Shown piece by piece: positions 20,701 to 31,313 of a DNA stretch of 64,000 nucleotides; position 1 is the first letter of the stretch; every line of letters begins with the position of its first letter. The stretch is from Antedon mediterranea (taxonomy: Eukaryota; Echinodermata; Crinoidea; Comatulida; Antedonidae): the NCBI RefSeq assembly GCF_964355755.1, contig NC_092675.1, forward strand, positions 10,057,312-10,121,311, in the 5' to 3' direction. A model generated the notes under the pieces. The model saw only the letters and a program-made list of their open reading frames with translations, did not search any database and was not told where the DNA came from. The position numbers were made by a program, and so were the translations under genes.

Positions 20701-21060
20701 TGTATATATCTATTGTATCCCTTATTGTTGTGGATGGTAAAACAACAGTATCACTCACAAGTGTAAGTATTTTATTACAAATCTGTTGACATATATATAA
20801 TGAAATGTGTGGAATATAATAATATAACTTACAACTTAGTGCGTTGATACAGGCGATACTTGTCTACCAAAACCGTGCTAATTAAACCAGTAAACATCGG
20901 CAAATAACTCATTCATCCCTACAGTCTTGGAGTATTCGAAAGCCAAAAGTACGAAGGAATTATAATACTTCTGTTTCTAAAGAAAATATATTGTATTTTT
21001 AGATCGTTTTAAAAGGGTAAGTATTTGAGCTCAAGTGCCGTTTACGGCCTTTTTTTCCCT

Positions 21061-21245
21061 AATTTTGTTATTTCATACGCATCGAACAACGAACAACTCG
21101 CCAATTACAGAATGGATGAACTATAACAATTCTATATTTATACATTTGAGGTTCGGGAGTGGATTTGAAAAAGTCGTGAGTTACAACCCTGACACTTGGT
21201 CAGGATTGAGCCCTGATTAGAAGGCAAGCACGTTAATTATCTAGC
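21061..21245 (-). mobile_element. tRNA-derived SINE, copy 1
   Basis: On the minus strand it reads TTAACGTGCTTGCCTTCTAA, then GGGCTCAATCCTGA, then CAGGGTTGTAACTC, with a tail containing TCCATTCTGTAATTGGCGAG. This parallels 47040-47300 on the plus strand from the tRNA-like head to the body. The A-box part is worn. Two copies sharing head and body support a SINE family. Confidence 0.7.
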
Positions 21246-21407
21246 TACAGCTCCACTTTCATTCTGTTTAAAGTTAAATTATAGAAATAAATAATGTCAT
21301 ATTATTATTGGGCTTATTATCTTAATCTTGAACTTGTATTTTAATTAATTTCATTTTAAATATAATTTTGAATTAATAAGAAAAAAATATTGCAGTAAAA
21401 AAAAGAG

Positions 21408-21497
21408 CATCTCCGGTGGGACTCGAACCCACAACCTTTGAATAACATCGAATATGACCTTAGAAGTCCAACGCGCTATCCATTGCGCCACGGAGAC
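21408..21497 (-). tRNA. tRNA-Arg (anticodon UCU) with 17-nt intron, copy 1
   Basis: The mature tRNA is 73 nt. The acceptor GTCTCCG pairs with CGGAGAT (one G-T pair). The D arm is GCGC-AATGGATA-GCGC. The anticodon stem TTGGA pairs with TTCAA around CTTCTAA, and the T arm is GTGGG-TTCGAGT-CCCAC. A 17-nt intron lies one base after the anticodon, the usual place, and tRNA-Arg(UCU) commonly has an intron in animals. A T run (21397-21404 read on the minus strand) follows as the Pol III terminator. All key bases are present. Confidence 0.93.
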
Positions 21498-21683
21498 CAC
21501 ATATATCATATAGAACTAAATGAAACTAGGCCTATACTTTAAATAATTTACTTATTAAAAAATAATAATAATGCGTAGGTCTAACAGCGTAAACATCATT
21601 TTGGCAGAAAGCCCTCTTTATTATTAATATTTTATTAATTAATTATGATGATTGAAGTGGGCCTAGTTTCGTTTAGTTATGGG

Positions 21684-21745
21684 GTCTTCGTGGCTCAATG
21701 GACTTCGAAGAGTGAAATACGATGGTATTCAAAGATCCGAAGATG
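21684..21745 (+). pseudogene. Shortened tRNA-Arg remnant on the opposite strand
   Basis: It reads GTCTTCGTGGCTCAATGGA, then CTTCGAA, then ACGATGGTATTCAAAG, matching the intron and anticodon arm of the neighbouring tRNA-Arg copies. Most of the D arm and all of the T arm are missing, so no B box remains. The acceptor strands GTCTTCG and CGAAGAT still pair fully. Confidence 0.7.
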
Positions 21746-22702
21746 CGCTTTTTTTAATGCCATTATTTTCATTTCATTCATACCGTTTTCTTTTACAAAT
21801 GCTGTTGCAGAAGGCTTAAAAAGTACGTGCACGGCGTGGTCAATGAATGTTTACTTAATGTTCAGAAAATACCCGTGGTTAAATCACGTACATACATTTT
21901 AGAAACAAGTTAACAACTACTGGTACAATCTCTCATGATATATTATTAGATAAGATTTTGTGGTAGGCCTATAAGAGGAGTTCCGCTAAACTGGTTCTCA
22001 AACTATCTTAAACAAGAAATATTTCTTACAAAAAACGCCGCTCGACTTTTTGGCTAACATTTTTAATCATTTTTTTAAATTCATCTTTCTTTAGATACGA
22101 TTTATTATTTTTGTTTAAAAATCATTTTGTGTAAATATAGTCTGACCTACTGAACAAAAATATAATTATAAACTAAACTAGTATATGTACATATTCCAGG
22201 GTAGGAGCATTAACTTCCTACTGACCCGGCCCAGGATGGGAAATGAATGTATTTTAAAGCTACTGAATTTACATATCTAGGCTTATTTCTAGACGAAATA
22301 TTATCATTTAATTTTGTCGGCCAACAATGTATCTCTTACCAAGGAACACATATTTTGAATAATTTAACAGATTGTGTAAAACAATCCCCCACTTTAAGTT
22401 TGTTTAAGCAGACGGATTAAAGCAACATTATATCAAGAAATATTTAAGTTAAGTAAATCACATTTTGTTATTTTGTTTTTTGTACACTAATGTTCGATCT
22501 TTTTTTGTTAGGGTTACATGTTTAAAGCATTTTTCCATTATCATTATTTTTATTGTATTTTTAGGCCTATCTGTTTTTATTTTGCTTATGGAATCAAAAT
22601 GTCGATGATTGATTGATTGAAATCAAATACCAAATAAGTAATTTGTGGAAAAAAGATATGAATTAAATACAAATATTTAAATAATGGAATTTTAAAAAAT
22701 AG

Positions 22703-22793
22703 CATCTCCGGTGGGACTCGAACCCACAACCTTTGAATACCATCGTATTACCTCTTTAGAAGTCCAACGCGCTATCCATTGCGCCACGGAGAC
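22703..22793 (-). tRNA. tRNA-Arg (anticodon UCU) with 18-nt intron, copy 2
   Basis: It has the same arms as copy 1, with a different 18-nt intron (AAGAGGTAATACGATGGT). The acceptor, D, anticodon and T stems all pair, and the A and B boxes are intact. A T run follows on the minus strand. Confidence 0.92.
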
Positions 22794-23069
22794 CACATTT
22801 AGTATGCATAACTAAATGAAAGTACTGCTATACTTCAAATAAATTACTTATTAAATATTAATAATAAACAGGGCATTATTGGATACTGTTGAAGAAGGCT
22901 GAAGCATTACGTATACAGTAAAAAAAAAACATTATGGCATAATTATCATCAGTATTTTTCCTTGCTGTTCGGTTTAGAAAATATCAGTGGTTGAATTTAT
23001 ATACAAAAGAATTCATGTGCGGATAAAAGTTATGAATGAATTACAAATAATAGAATTTTTTAAAAAAAG

Positions 23070-23190
23070 AGCATAATAATAATAATAATAATAACACTAA
23101 TAATAATAAATAATAATATATTTATACAGGATAAAACAATCAGATAATAGTGTATCTGTTTTACATTGTGGTCCTGTTGCACAGAGGACT
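23070..23190 (-). mobile_element. LINE 3' tail fragment with AAT microsatellite
   Basis: On the minus strand it reads AGGACCACAATGTAAAACAG and on to TGATTGTTTTATCCTGTATA, matching 40922-40980 on the plus strand. It ends in an (AAT)n run (about 23076-23120), the sort of short tandem tail many LINEs carry. Confidence 0.6.
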
Positions 23191-23366
23191 GAAATATAAC
23201 ATCTACTGTAAAGAAAAATCATTAATATTGCATAATTATCATCAGTATTTTTAGGCTACCAGCTGTTCGGTTTAGAAAATATCAGTGGTTGAACTTATAT
23301 ACAAAATAATTAATGTGTGGATAAACGGTATGAATGAAATATAAATAATGGAATTAAAAAAAATAG

Positions 23367-23418
23367 CATCTCGGTGGGACTCGAACCCACAACCTTTGAA
23401 TACCATCGTATTGCACAC
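23367..23418 (-). pseudogene. tRNA-Arg(UCU) pseudogene, 3' half only
   Basis: The acceptor 3' strand, T arm and intron are present. One base is missing in the acceptor (TCTCGG for TCTCCGG), and everything 5' of the intron is lost. Confidence 0.85.
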
Positions 23419-23634
23419 TCTGCGTATACGATACGAAACTAAACTAAACTAAGCCTATACTTCAAATCATTTACGTATATTAAAATATTAATAATAAACA
23501 GGGCATTACTGTATACTGCTACAGAAGGCTTAAAAAGAAAAGAAAATACCTGTTGTTGAAGAATTAAATACCAAAGAAGTAATGTGTGGAAAAACGGTAG
23601 GAATGAAGAAAAAAAATAGTGGCATAAAAAAAAG

Positions 23635-23725
23635 CATCTCCGATGGGACACGAACCCACAACCTTTCAAAAACATCGAATATGACACTTAGAAGTCTAAC
23701 GCGCTATACATTGCGCCACAGAAAT
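23635..23725 (-). pseudogene. tRNA-Arg(UCU) copy with decayed D loop and anticodon stem
   Basis: The full length and anticodon TCT are kept. The D loop reads AATGTATA, losing one conserved G. The anticodon stem has an A-G mismatch, and the T loop is changed (TTCGTGT). The acceptor still pairs (ATTTCTG with CGGAGAT, using G-T pairs). Probably not functional. Confidence 0.7.
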
Positions 23726-23951
23726 AACATTTAGCTACACTTCAAATAATTTACTTATTAAATATTAATAATAAACAGGGCATTATTGGATACTGTTGCA
23801 GAAGGCTGAAGCATTACGTATACAGTAAAAAAACCATTATGGCATAATGATTTTTACATGCCGTTCGGTTTAGAAAGAAGAAATAAATACCAATGAAGTA
23901 ATGTAAACGGTATGAATAAATACAAATAATGAAATCTTAAAAAAAACAGAG

Positions 23952-24026
23952 CATCTCCGATGGGACTCGAACCCACAACCTTTGAATACCATCGATTTGC
24001 ACACTTAAAAGTCCAACGCGCTATCA
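23952..24026 (-). pseudogene. tRNA-Arg(UCU) pseudogene, 5' end missing
   Basis: The 3' acceptor strand, T arm, intron and anticodon arm are present. The sequence departs from the tRNA after GCTATC, so the D loop and 5' acceptor strand are absent. Confidence 0.85.
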
Positions 24027-24313
24027 AGTGACAACACGTTGTATTCACAACTAACTGAATATAGAGCTATACAAATATATTATATATTTTAAATATTAAT
24101 AATAAACTTGGCATTGTCGTTACACAGAGGGCTGAAATATTACCTGTAGGCCTACTGTAAAGAAAAATCATTATGGCATAATTATCGTCAGTATTTTTAG
24201 GCTACTAGCTGTTCGGTTTAGAAAATATCAGTGGTTTAATTTATATACCAAAGAATTAATGTGTGAATAAACGGTATGAAAGAAATATAAATAATGGAAT
24301 TTTTAAAAAAGAG

Positions 24314-24404
24314 CATCTCCGGTGGGACTCGAACCCAAAACCTTTGAATACCATCGTATTGCACACTTAGAAGTCCAACGCGCTATCCATTGCGCCACGA
24401 AGAC
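24314..24404 (-). tRNA. tRNA-Arg (anticodon UCU) with intron, copy 6
   Basis: Full length with an 18-nt intron (AGTGTGCAATACGATGGT). The acceptor has one change that becomes a T-G pair (GTCTTCG with CGGAGAT). The T stem has one mismatch, from GAACCCAAAA where copy 1 has GAACCCACAA. The A box and B box are kept. Possibly functional. Confidence 0.65.
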
Positions 24405-24653
24405 CACACTTTGTACAGTATACAGAACTAACTGAAAATAGAGCTATACAAATAAATTACTTATTAAATATTAACAATAAACTGGGCATTATTGGATACT
24501 TTTACAGAAGGCCTAAACATTCAACGTATAGTAACAATTATGGCAAAATTACGTTTACTTGCTGTTCGATTAAGAAGATACCTGTACACTAAAGAATTAA
24601 TGTGTGGAAAAACGGTAGAAACGAAGAAAAAAAAATAGTGGCTCAAAAATGAG

Positions 24654-24746
24654 CATCTCCGGTGGGACTCGAACCCATACAACCTTTGAATACCATCGTA
24701 TATCACCCTTAGAAGTCCAACGCGCTATCCATTGCACCACGGAGAC
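24654..24746 (-). tRNA. tRNA-Arg (anticodon UCU) with intron, copy 7
   Basis: Full length. Two extra bases lie between the variable loop and T stem (CCCATACAACC for CCCACAACC). The D stem has a T-G pair in place of C-G. The anticodon, intron site, acceptor and B box are intact. Function is uncertain. Confidence 0.65.
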
Positions 24747-24992
24747 CACCGTATACTAAATTTGGAGAAAATATGCCTATATTTAAAATTATTTACGTAT
24801 TAAAATATTTTTAATAATAATATACAGACAGACAACTAAACGAAACTAGGCCTATACTTCAAATAATTTACGTATATTCAAATATTATTAAAAAGCACAA
24901 AACATTGCCACAGAGGGCGAAAACAGGGATATACTGTAGTATTCAAAGCATTTAGCCTACTTATTAAAATATTGAAATACGAATAATAATAA

Positions 24993-25066
24993 GACTCGAA
25001 CCCACAGCCTTTGAATACCATCGTATATCACCCTTAGAATTCCAATGCGCTATCGATTGCGCCACG
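24993..25066 (-). pseudogene. tRNA-Arg(UCU) pseudogene, acceptor 3' strand missing
   Basis: It keeps the T loop, intron and anticodon arm, but the 3' acceptor strand is replaced by AATAAT repeat. AGAATTCCAATGCGC shows further substitutions. Confidence 0.85.
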
Positions 25067-25170
25067 TATAATACTAATGTGCAAAAGAGGGAAGGGAGAT
25101 GAATAAAATAGATAAAGATCAACTTTTAATCGAATGAATAAAACACAGCAGTTTAAACATAAACCATTTC

Positions 25171-25212
25171 AGGTGGGACTCGAAACCACAGCATTAGAAT
25201 ACCATCGTTTTA
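25171..25212 (-). pseudogene. tRNA-Arg(UCU) relic
   Basis: Only the T-arm region (GGTGGGACTCGAAACCACAG) and part of the intron (AATACCATCG) remain. It marks the worn end of the tandem array. Confidence 0.75.
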
Positions 25213-27241
25213 AGAAATTAGTTGGAACAATTTTCAACCTATTACCATACACGGTATTTTTGCGTAAGTGTGATATACGTACACAGTCAATGTACAGCAT
25301 GGATCTTTGTTCTTTCCCCAAAAAATAAATTAAAAAAAGATCAAAATCCAAGTTAGGTTTAGGTTGAATGTTTCATTTAAGTACATTCATCACTTCCTTG
25401 TAGTCTATAATGTTTGAATAAATCTGTAAATGTTCTGTTCAAAACAATAAATGCATGTTACTATTATATTATATTATGCAAGTCACATTGCAGGCACTCA
25501 AGTATATAAGCATGGAGGAAAAATTTTCACCTATGAAAAGAAAATTGAATTAGCGCCCTCTTTTATTGATACATCTTCAACTCGGTCAAAACAGTATGTT
25601 AAAAATAACAAATAAGATATATTTTAAAAAGGGTTTTGTAAACTTGGTGCATTTTGAATTGACTTAAGAAGATTGTTTCACTGTTTAGGAGCTGCAACTG
25701 CATATGTTAGATCACCATAGGTGACTAGTATCAACATTATTGTGTCTTAAAGTTGATACTTCATCATGTTATGGTAGATATTCGGTGTGTTTGAAACTAA
25801 TCAATGTACTTGAATATGTTAAACATTTGAATGTATTCAACCACCATCTTCCTAACATTCCAACTACACAATTCCACTTGAAACATTTACTTCTAGTAAT
25901 TTCAATGTACATACAACGCTTAAACCATGTATACAATAATAATAATATGTATTTCAAAATAATAAGTAGGCCTACTTATACTTATTTTATTCATGCTTAA
26001 ACCAACGTTAACGCTACTAAGATGTAAATTTACAATTATTTTATATTCATAATTTGAATTAACAATTATACAAAAATGAATAAATTCTACTAGCTTTTAC
26101 TCACTAGAAAGTACGTATTTTATTTTTTATTGTATTATGCAAATTTTGGTGAAAATAACAGTTAAATTTACAGCTAGGTATTATTAAAATTACGGTATAA
26201 GTACCGATACCAAACCCAGCGTTTTAATACCAAACGTTATCTCAGGACGCCCTCACTTGGTAAAAATAATCAAAACTTTTGTTACTGAGCTCCTCCCAAT
26301 TATTAACAAGAATAGTCCATTGTTGCTAAATCGGACCAATCGTATCAAACAGTGTAATTAATCTTCAACTCCGCCTACTTTAAGAAGTTAATGCCATTAT
26401 ATTTGAGTAACTTGTTTCTAACCAAATTCTCATTCTCTATTGAGAGGTTGTTTAGTTAACCACGACTAGGCTACACTAGCAACTAACTTGTGTCAATATT
26501 GTGTCATCTGTTAAAAATCTTCAACTACTTTTAAAGTACAGGCTTTTTTTATTCTATTCTATTTTGGAATTACTTATATCAGGTACGATGATTTTCTTTA
26601 ATTATAATGAATAATACTGTATAATATTTATTTTTTTCCCTTGTATTTAAATTGTTGATTTTCTTTAATAAAGTAATAGGCTATGTGATATATTTAAATG
26701 TATTGGTTTTCTTTCAATTTAAATATAAAATAAAGGTCAATGTGTTTCTGTTTAAAGTATTAAGTTTGTATTAGAAAAAGTTAAGTTCACTTAAGTAAAC
26801 ACAATTTATAATTGCATTTGTAGTTTGTTACTAAAATGTATATGTTTAATATGAATTATTTTAAGGGGGGTTGTTTTGATGAAACGATTAATTTTATCAT
26901 CTTATCGTCACAATGTATAACGATAGTCTGAAATCGTTAAGAAATGATATTGTGTTAAATAAGTTGGATTTATTTAACAATCATTAACACAAAATTGTGG
27001 TAATATTTAAGTTCGTTATCATTGTTCACTGATAACCCGACTGTATAATATGATATCGTTTCCTTACAATGTTTGCATTCAATCAATTCATTATAATATT
27101 AAACTTCATTAAACTTCATTGAATTGAGCTTTACCTTTTATTAAATCATAATGGGAATTACTGTTTTAACATTAAACCGTTTTCTTTTTCATCTTAAAAA
27201 TAAAAATCCTAAAATTTAGGCAATAAGTTTAATTGTTTTCC
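25213..27241. other. Upstream region of Dmbx-A, AT-rich
   Basis: No ORF is recognised. The stretch 26270-26480 is less AT-rich and holds CCAAT (in GGACCAATCG), CCATTGTTG (Sox-like) and CTCCGCC. A splice-donor-like TATCAG/GTACG lies near 26582. It could hold the promoter and a noncoding first exon of Dmbx-A, because the coding exon begins right after a splice acceptor. This is inference. Confidence 0.3.
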
Positions 27242-27512
27242 GATACAATTATTATAAATTAAAAGTAAATTCTCAAAAATGTACATTTTCTAAAGTTTTA
27301 AAATATCAAATTTAATAATTCTACAACTACTAATTCCGGGCGAATTTCTTTTTATATTATATTATATATATAATAATAATAATATAAAAAATTCGCCCGG
27401 ACTTAGTAGTTGTAGAATTATTAAATTTGATATTTTAAAACTTTAGAAAATGTACATTTATTTTTTTTTTCAGATACAATTATTATAACTTAATAGTAAA
27501 TTCTTAAAATTT
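27242..27512. repeat. Long near-perfect inverted repeat with flanking direct repeats
   Basis: The left arm runs from TGTACATTTTCTAAAG (27280) to CCGGGCGAATTT. The right arm is its reverse complement and ends TTTAGAAAATGTACA near 27456. The arms are about 67 bp each, with almost no mismatch, around a TA-rich centre. Outside them GATACAATTATTATAA occurs at 27242 and again at 27473, followed in both cases by AGTAAATTCT. The sequence would extrude as a cruciform, or its RNA would form a hairpin. Confidence 0.9.
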
Positions 27513-27801
27513 GGCCTACATTTGCTAGTTTTTAAATAGCAAAGTAATTAATATTTTAATCATTTTATACCGTTAGGCATATGTCTCATTTTCAAAAGAA
27601 AGCAACAATTATTAAATACTAAGTACTATTTCTTATGTTTTTATCATGACTTAAAGTATTTTATATAATTCAGAATGTTTAAATAAAACGACTAATGAAT
27701 CATAATTAATTAATAATTTTTAATTTTATCATGAAGGTTAGCATAATATGTAAAATAAATATAATTTATTGTTATATATATTATATTATTTTTTTTTTAG
27801 A

Positions 27802-30800
27802 ATGCAATATTTTGGTCAAGTTCGTCATCCGTTATTTACACCAGGAACTATGGATCCAATCTACGGGTTTTACCCAGGCTCGTACCCAGCGCCGCCACCA
27901 CCGGGTTTCCATCCTTCTGGACAGCCTTTAACACTAGCAGAACGGCTTGCAGGTAGGCCTAAGTCCTGAACATTTATAGGATTTCTACCAGCTTAATGTA
28001 ATCACTATAATAGCTTATGCCTTATTTAACGCTTGCCTAAATACAATTAAAAAACGAGTTATAAGTCAGTTTTAATTAACGCTGTGGAATAATATCCCAA
28101 CATTCCTACTTTTAACATCAACCAATGAAGCATATTGAACAGAAACTGCTAATCCGAATAAAAAGGTTTGAAAACTATTAGATGCTTATAAAAATTCTAT
28201 AAAAATGCCAAAAGGCATTGAAGGTTAATCACTTGAATAAACGTCCACGCGTAAAAGAAAGGTTGATACCCTTTAAATCAGGTTACCCTCACTCAACTGA
28301 AGATTAAAACATGATTTCAAAACTTCTCTACGCATGTCGTGTCTTAGCATACTTAAGATTGGTTAAAGGTGTATTCACTAATTTCACAATGACCTACAAA
28401 CTTTATTTAATTCTATCAATTGAATAAGAAACTTTAATCGTTGATACCCTACGGGACTTTATCAAGCTTAACACGAATGACAATTGCGTACAAATAGCGC
28501 CGCAAGCATAGTTATTTGGTAAACATTCTCAATTTCCATTGAAAAGTATTAAAGATTGGTTTATTTAGGACTCTAAACTCGAGGGCTTAAAAGTAATTGT
28601 CGAAAGTTTGTCAACTATTGTGCGAGAATTTTAGCATTAGCAGTTTTATCAACCTAAGCTGGATCTAATAATTTTCATGAACTTGTTTGCGGCTTTGTTA
28701 TGAGAATGCAAGTTTTTAGATCATTGCCCTTACAATAAACACCTTCAAGTTCGAGTATATAAACTAATTAAATTTAACAAAGACGATATTTCAAGCACTT
28801 TTTATTTTCTTAGTATTTTAAATTCGACACTTTCAATATTATTCTTTGATTAGATATTTTATTGGAAGCTAAATATGGAGCGCATCGTAAGCAGCGTCGA
28901 AGTCGGACAGCATTCACCAATCAACAGCTTTCTACCTTGGAAAAGGCGTTTACGAAGACGCACTATCCAGACGTTGTAATGAGGGAGAAATTAGCTATGT
29001 GTACTAATCTTCCAGAAGCTAGAATTCAGGTAAGATAAAATGTTTTACAATATAATTTGTTTCCTTTTAATAATTCATTCATTCATAAACATCTATTCAG
29101 TTATTTGACAATAATAATGAATTAATAATTAATAATGAATTAGACCAAACCGGTCTACCGAAGATGCTGTATCGATCACTTTGCATAGGATCTTAGAGCA
29201 TCTCGAACGTGATAAAAGATATGCTAGGATTTTATATATAGATTTTAGTTCAGCATTTAATACGATTGTACCGTATAAGTTACACACTAAGATGGTTGAA
29301 ATCGGTTTCGATATTTCTATATGTAACTGGGTGTTAAACTTTTTAACTGATCGACCCCAACGTACTAAAGTGGGTACCACTATACCAGATAAGCGTATTA
29401 TAAATACAGGTGTACCACAGGGCTGTGTACTGTCGCCCTTTCTTTTTACTTTATTTACTTATGACTGTGTTACCTACTACAGTAACTGTCACATCGCTAA
29501 ATTTGCGGATGATACTACCATTGTAGGTCTAATCAATGATGACAGTGATGAGTCTAATTATCGCAACCAAGTTAAACGAGTTGTAGACTGGTGTAACGAA
29601 AACAATCTGTTCTTGAATGTATCTAAGACTAAAGGAATGGTTGTTGATTTCCGTAAATCACTTAATGTCAAATATCCAATATTTATTAATGGTATATCAG
29701 TTGAGTTTGTAGAAGAATTTAAATTCTTGGGTATTTATATTTCAAATGATCTGAAGTGGCATATTAACATACGTAACATTATTAGAAAGGCCCAAAGAAG
29801 AATCTACTTCCTACGTAGACTTAAATCATTTGGTATAAACTCTGTAATAATGTCGTCCTTCTATAGGTCAGTTATAGAGAGTGTAATAACGTATTCTTTA
29901 ACGGTATGGTTCGGTAGCGCTACCGAAAATGAAAAGCGTGACCTAAATAGAATAGTCAAGACCGCATCGCGTATAATTGGATCTACACAACTGCCTTTGG
30001 AGAACATATTTTCGGATCGTCTTCTGAAAAAGGCAGTGGCTATCAAAGATGATCATTTTCATCCGGCCTCTAGTATGTTCCAGTTGATGCGCAGCGGTCG
30101 GCGATTTCGTTCTATTAAGGCCAATAAGGCACGATTTACAAATAGTTTCTTTCCAGGATCTATTAGAGCCTTAAATATGATGTAGACTTTTTTTTGTAAT
30201 GTTCTTGTTTTTTGAGTTCGTGTTGTGTCCGTTGGATATTGTGCTCCGCCAACAGAGCAAACAGAATTTCTATGTTTTTCCTAAAACAAATGATAATAAA
30301 TGATACTTGACTTGACTTGACTTATTCTCTATTTATAATTCTATTTTAAAAAGTAATAAAACTAATGCATATTGCTTTAAAAAAAGTATCTTACCTCACA
30401 TTGGACACAATATAATGTGTGTTTAGTTAGCGCAACAAAGATAACATTATATATATTTGTTTAGGTTTGGTTTAAAAACCGACGTGCTAAGTACAGAAAA
30501 CAGCAACGTAACCGATGCGTAGACTCAAATACCACAGATGTCAAATCTGACGCTGAAGATAAACCAATTCAAGAAGATATCGACGTAGAGAGCGACGAAG
30601 CTGGAGAAGATGATGTTGACACTAAGGCTACTATAATCAAAGAAGAAGTTTCATCATCAAATTCTCTTGAAAACAAACATTTTCCATCGAATGAGATGAA
30701 GACAGATCTTATTAAAACTGAAGAAAAAGAGGAGTGTGTAGAGTTAAACAAAGATCAAGATGAAACCAGAAAAAGCCCATTTTCACAAGGTATTCTTAAC

Positions 30801-31313
30801 ATTTTGGTTGCAATTTGTGTATTTCGTATTGGATTATTTACATAATAAACAATTTACAATAATATTTATCTACAACCTATAAATCATATTTTAAACATAT
30901 TGTATGTATACTGTAAACTATGTTGTATTCTTTATATCTGTACAGAAAACAACATCGATTCTGGAAGTGACATCGAAGAACCAAAGACAAAATTAGTCAG
31001 ATCTACCAAAAGTGCAGCTTCGCCGACATGCCGACAGAACCCATTCAGCTTTTTTACAGTTCCTGACCGAAATGTTAACTTCTTTGGTGGTAACATGTTC
31101 CACCCTCAGCAACCAGGCTTCCCTCGACCATTGCCGGGATTTTTTCTCCCACCCATGCCTGGCTTTCCCGCTGCAATGTCACCGGGAAAAGACGGAGTGC
31201 CTCCCACAACATTCCACCCTTACATGTCGGCTTTGCCTAGTGAGTTCCAACATACAAGTATTGAGAGTTTGAGGTTAAGAGCAAGACAGCATAGCGCCAC
31301 TATGGGTCTTTAA
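27802..31313 (+). CDS. Dmbx: Dmbx-A, PRD-class K50 homeobox transcription factor
   Basis: Coding exons are 27802-27952, 28854-29029, 30465-30789 and 30946-31313, with GT-AG introns in phases 1, 0 and 1, for 339 residues. The N-terminus starts MQYFG and holds LTLAERLA, then DILLEAKYG, as vertebrate DMBX1 does. The homeodomain spans residues 64-123 and includes [19 protein letters not shown] and VWFKNRR, with Lys at position 50. An acidic region follows, with two SUMO-type motifs, IKEE (K168) and IKTE (K193). The protein ends in an OAR motif, [19 protein letters not shown] (321-339). Dmbx proteins bind TAATCC-like sites and act in anterior neural development in vertebrates; that role here is inference. 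The ATG follows a T-rich splice acceptor, so a noncoding first exon upstream is likely. Intron 2 carries a LINE fragment. Confidence 0.95.
29142..30322 (+). mobile_element. 5'-truncated LINE (CR1/L2/Rex1-like) in Dmbx-A intron 2
   Basis: The reading frame 29142-30185 enters the reverse transcriptase at [15 protein letters not shown] and continues through [25 protein letters not shown] and FADDT to the stop. It ends [20 protein letters not shown] and on to FPGSIRALN, the usual tail of this LINE group. The endonuclease and the 5' part of the RT are missing. The 3' untranslated part has a small hairpin (TGCTC...GAGCA, near 30240) and a tandem (ACTTG)n tail. It lies in sense with the host gene. 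The frame is open, so the insertion is recent. Confidence 0.92.
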
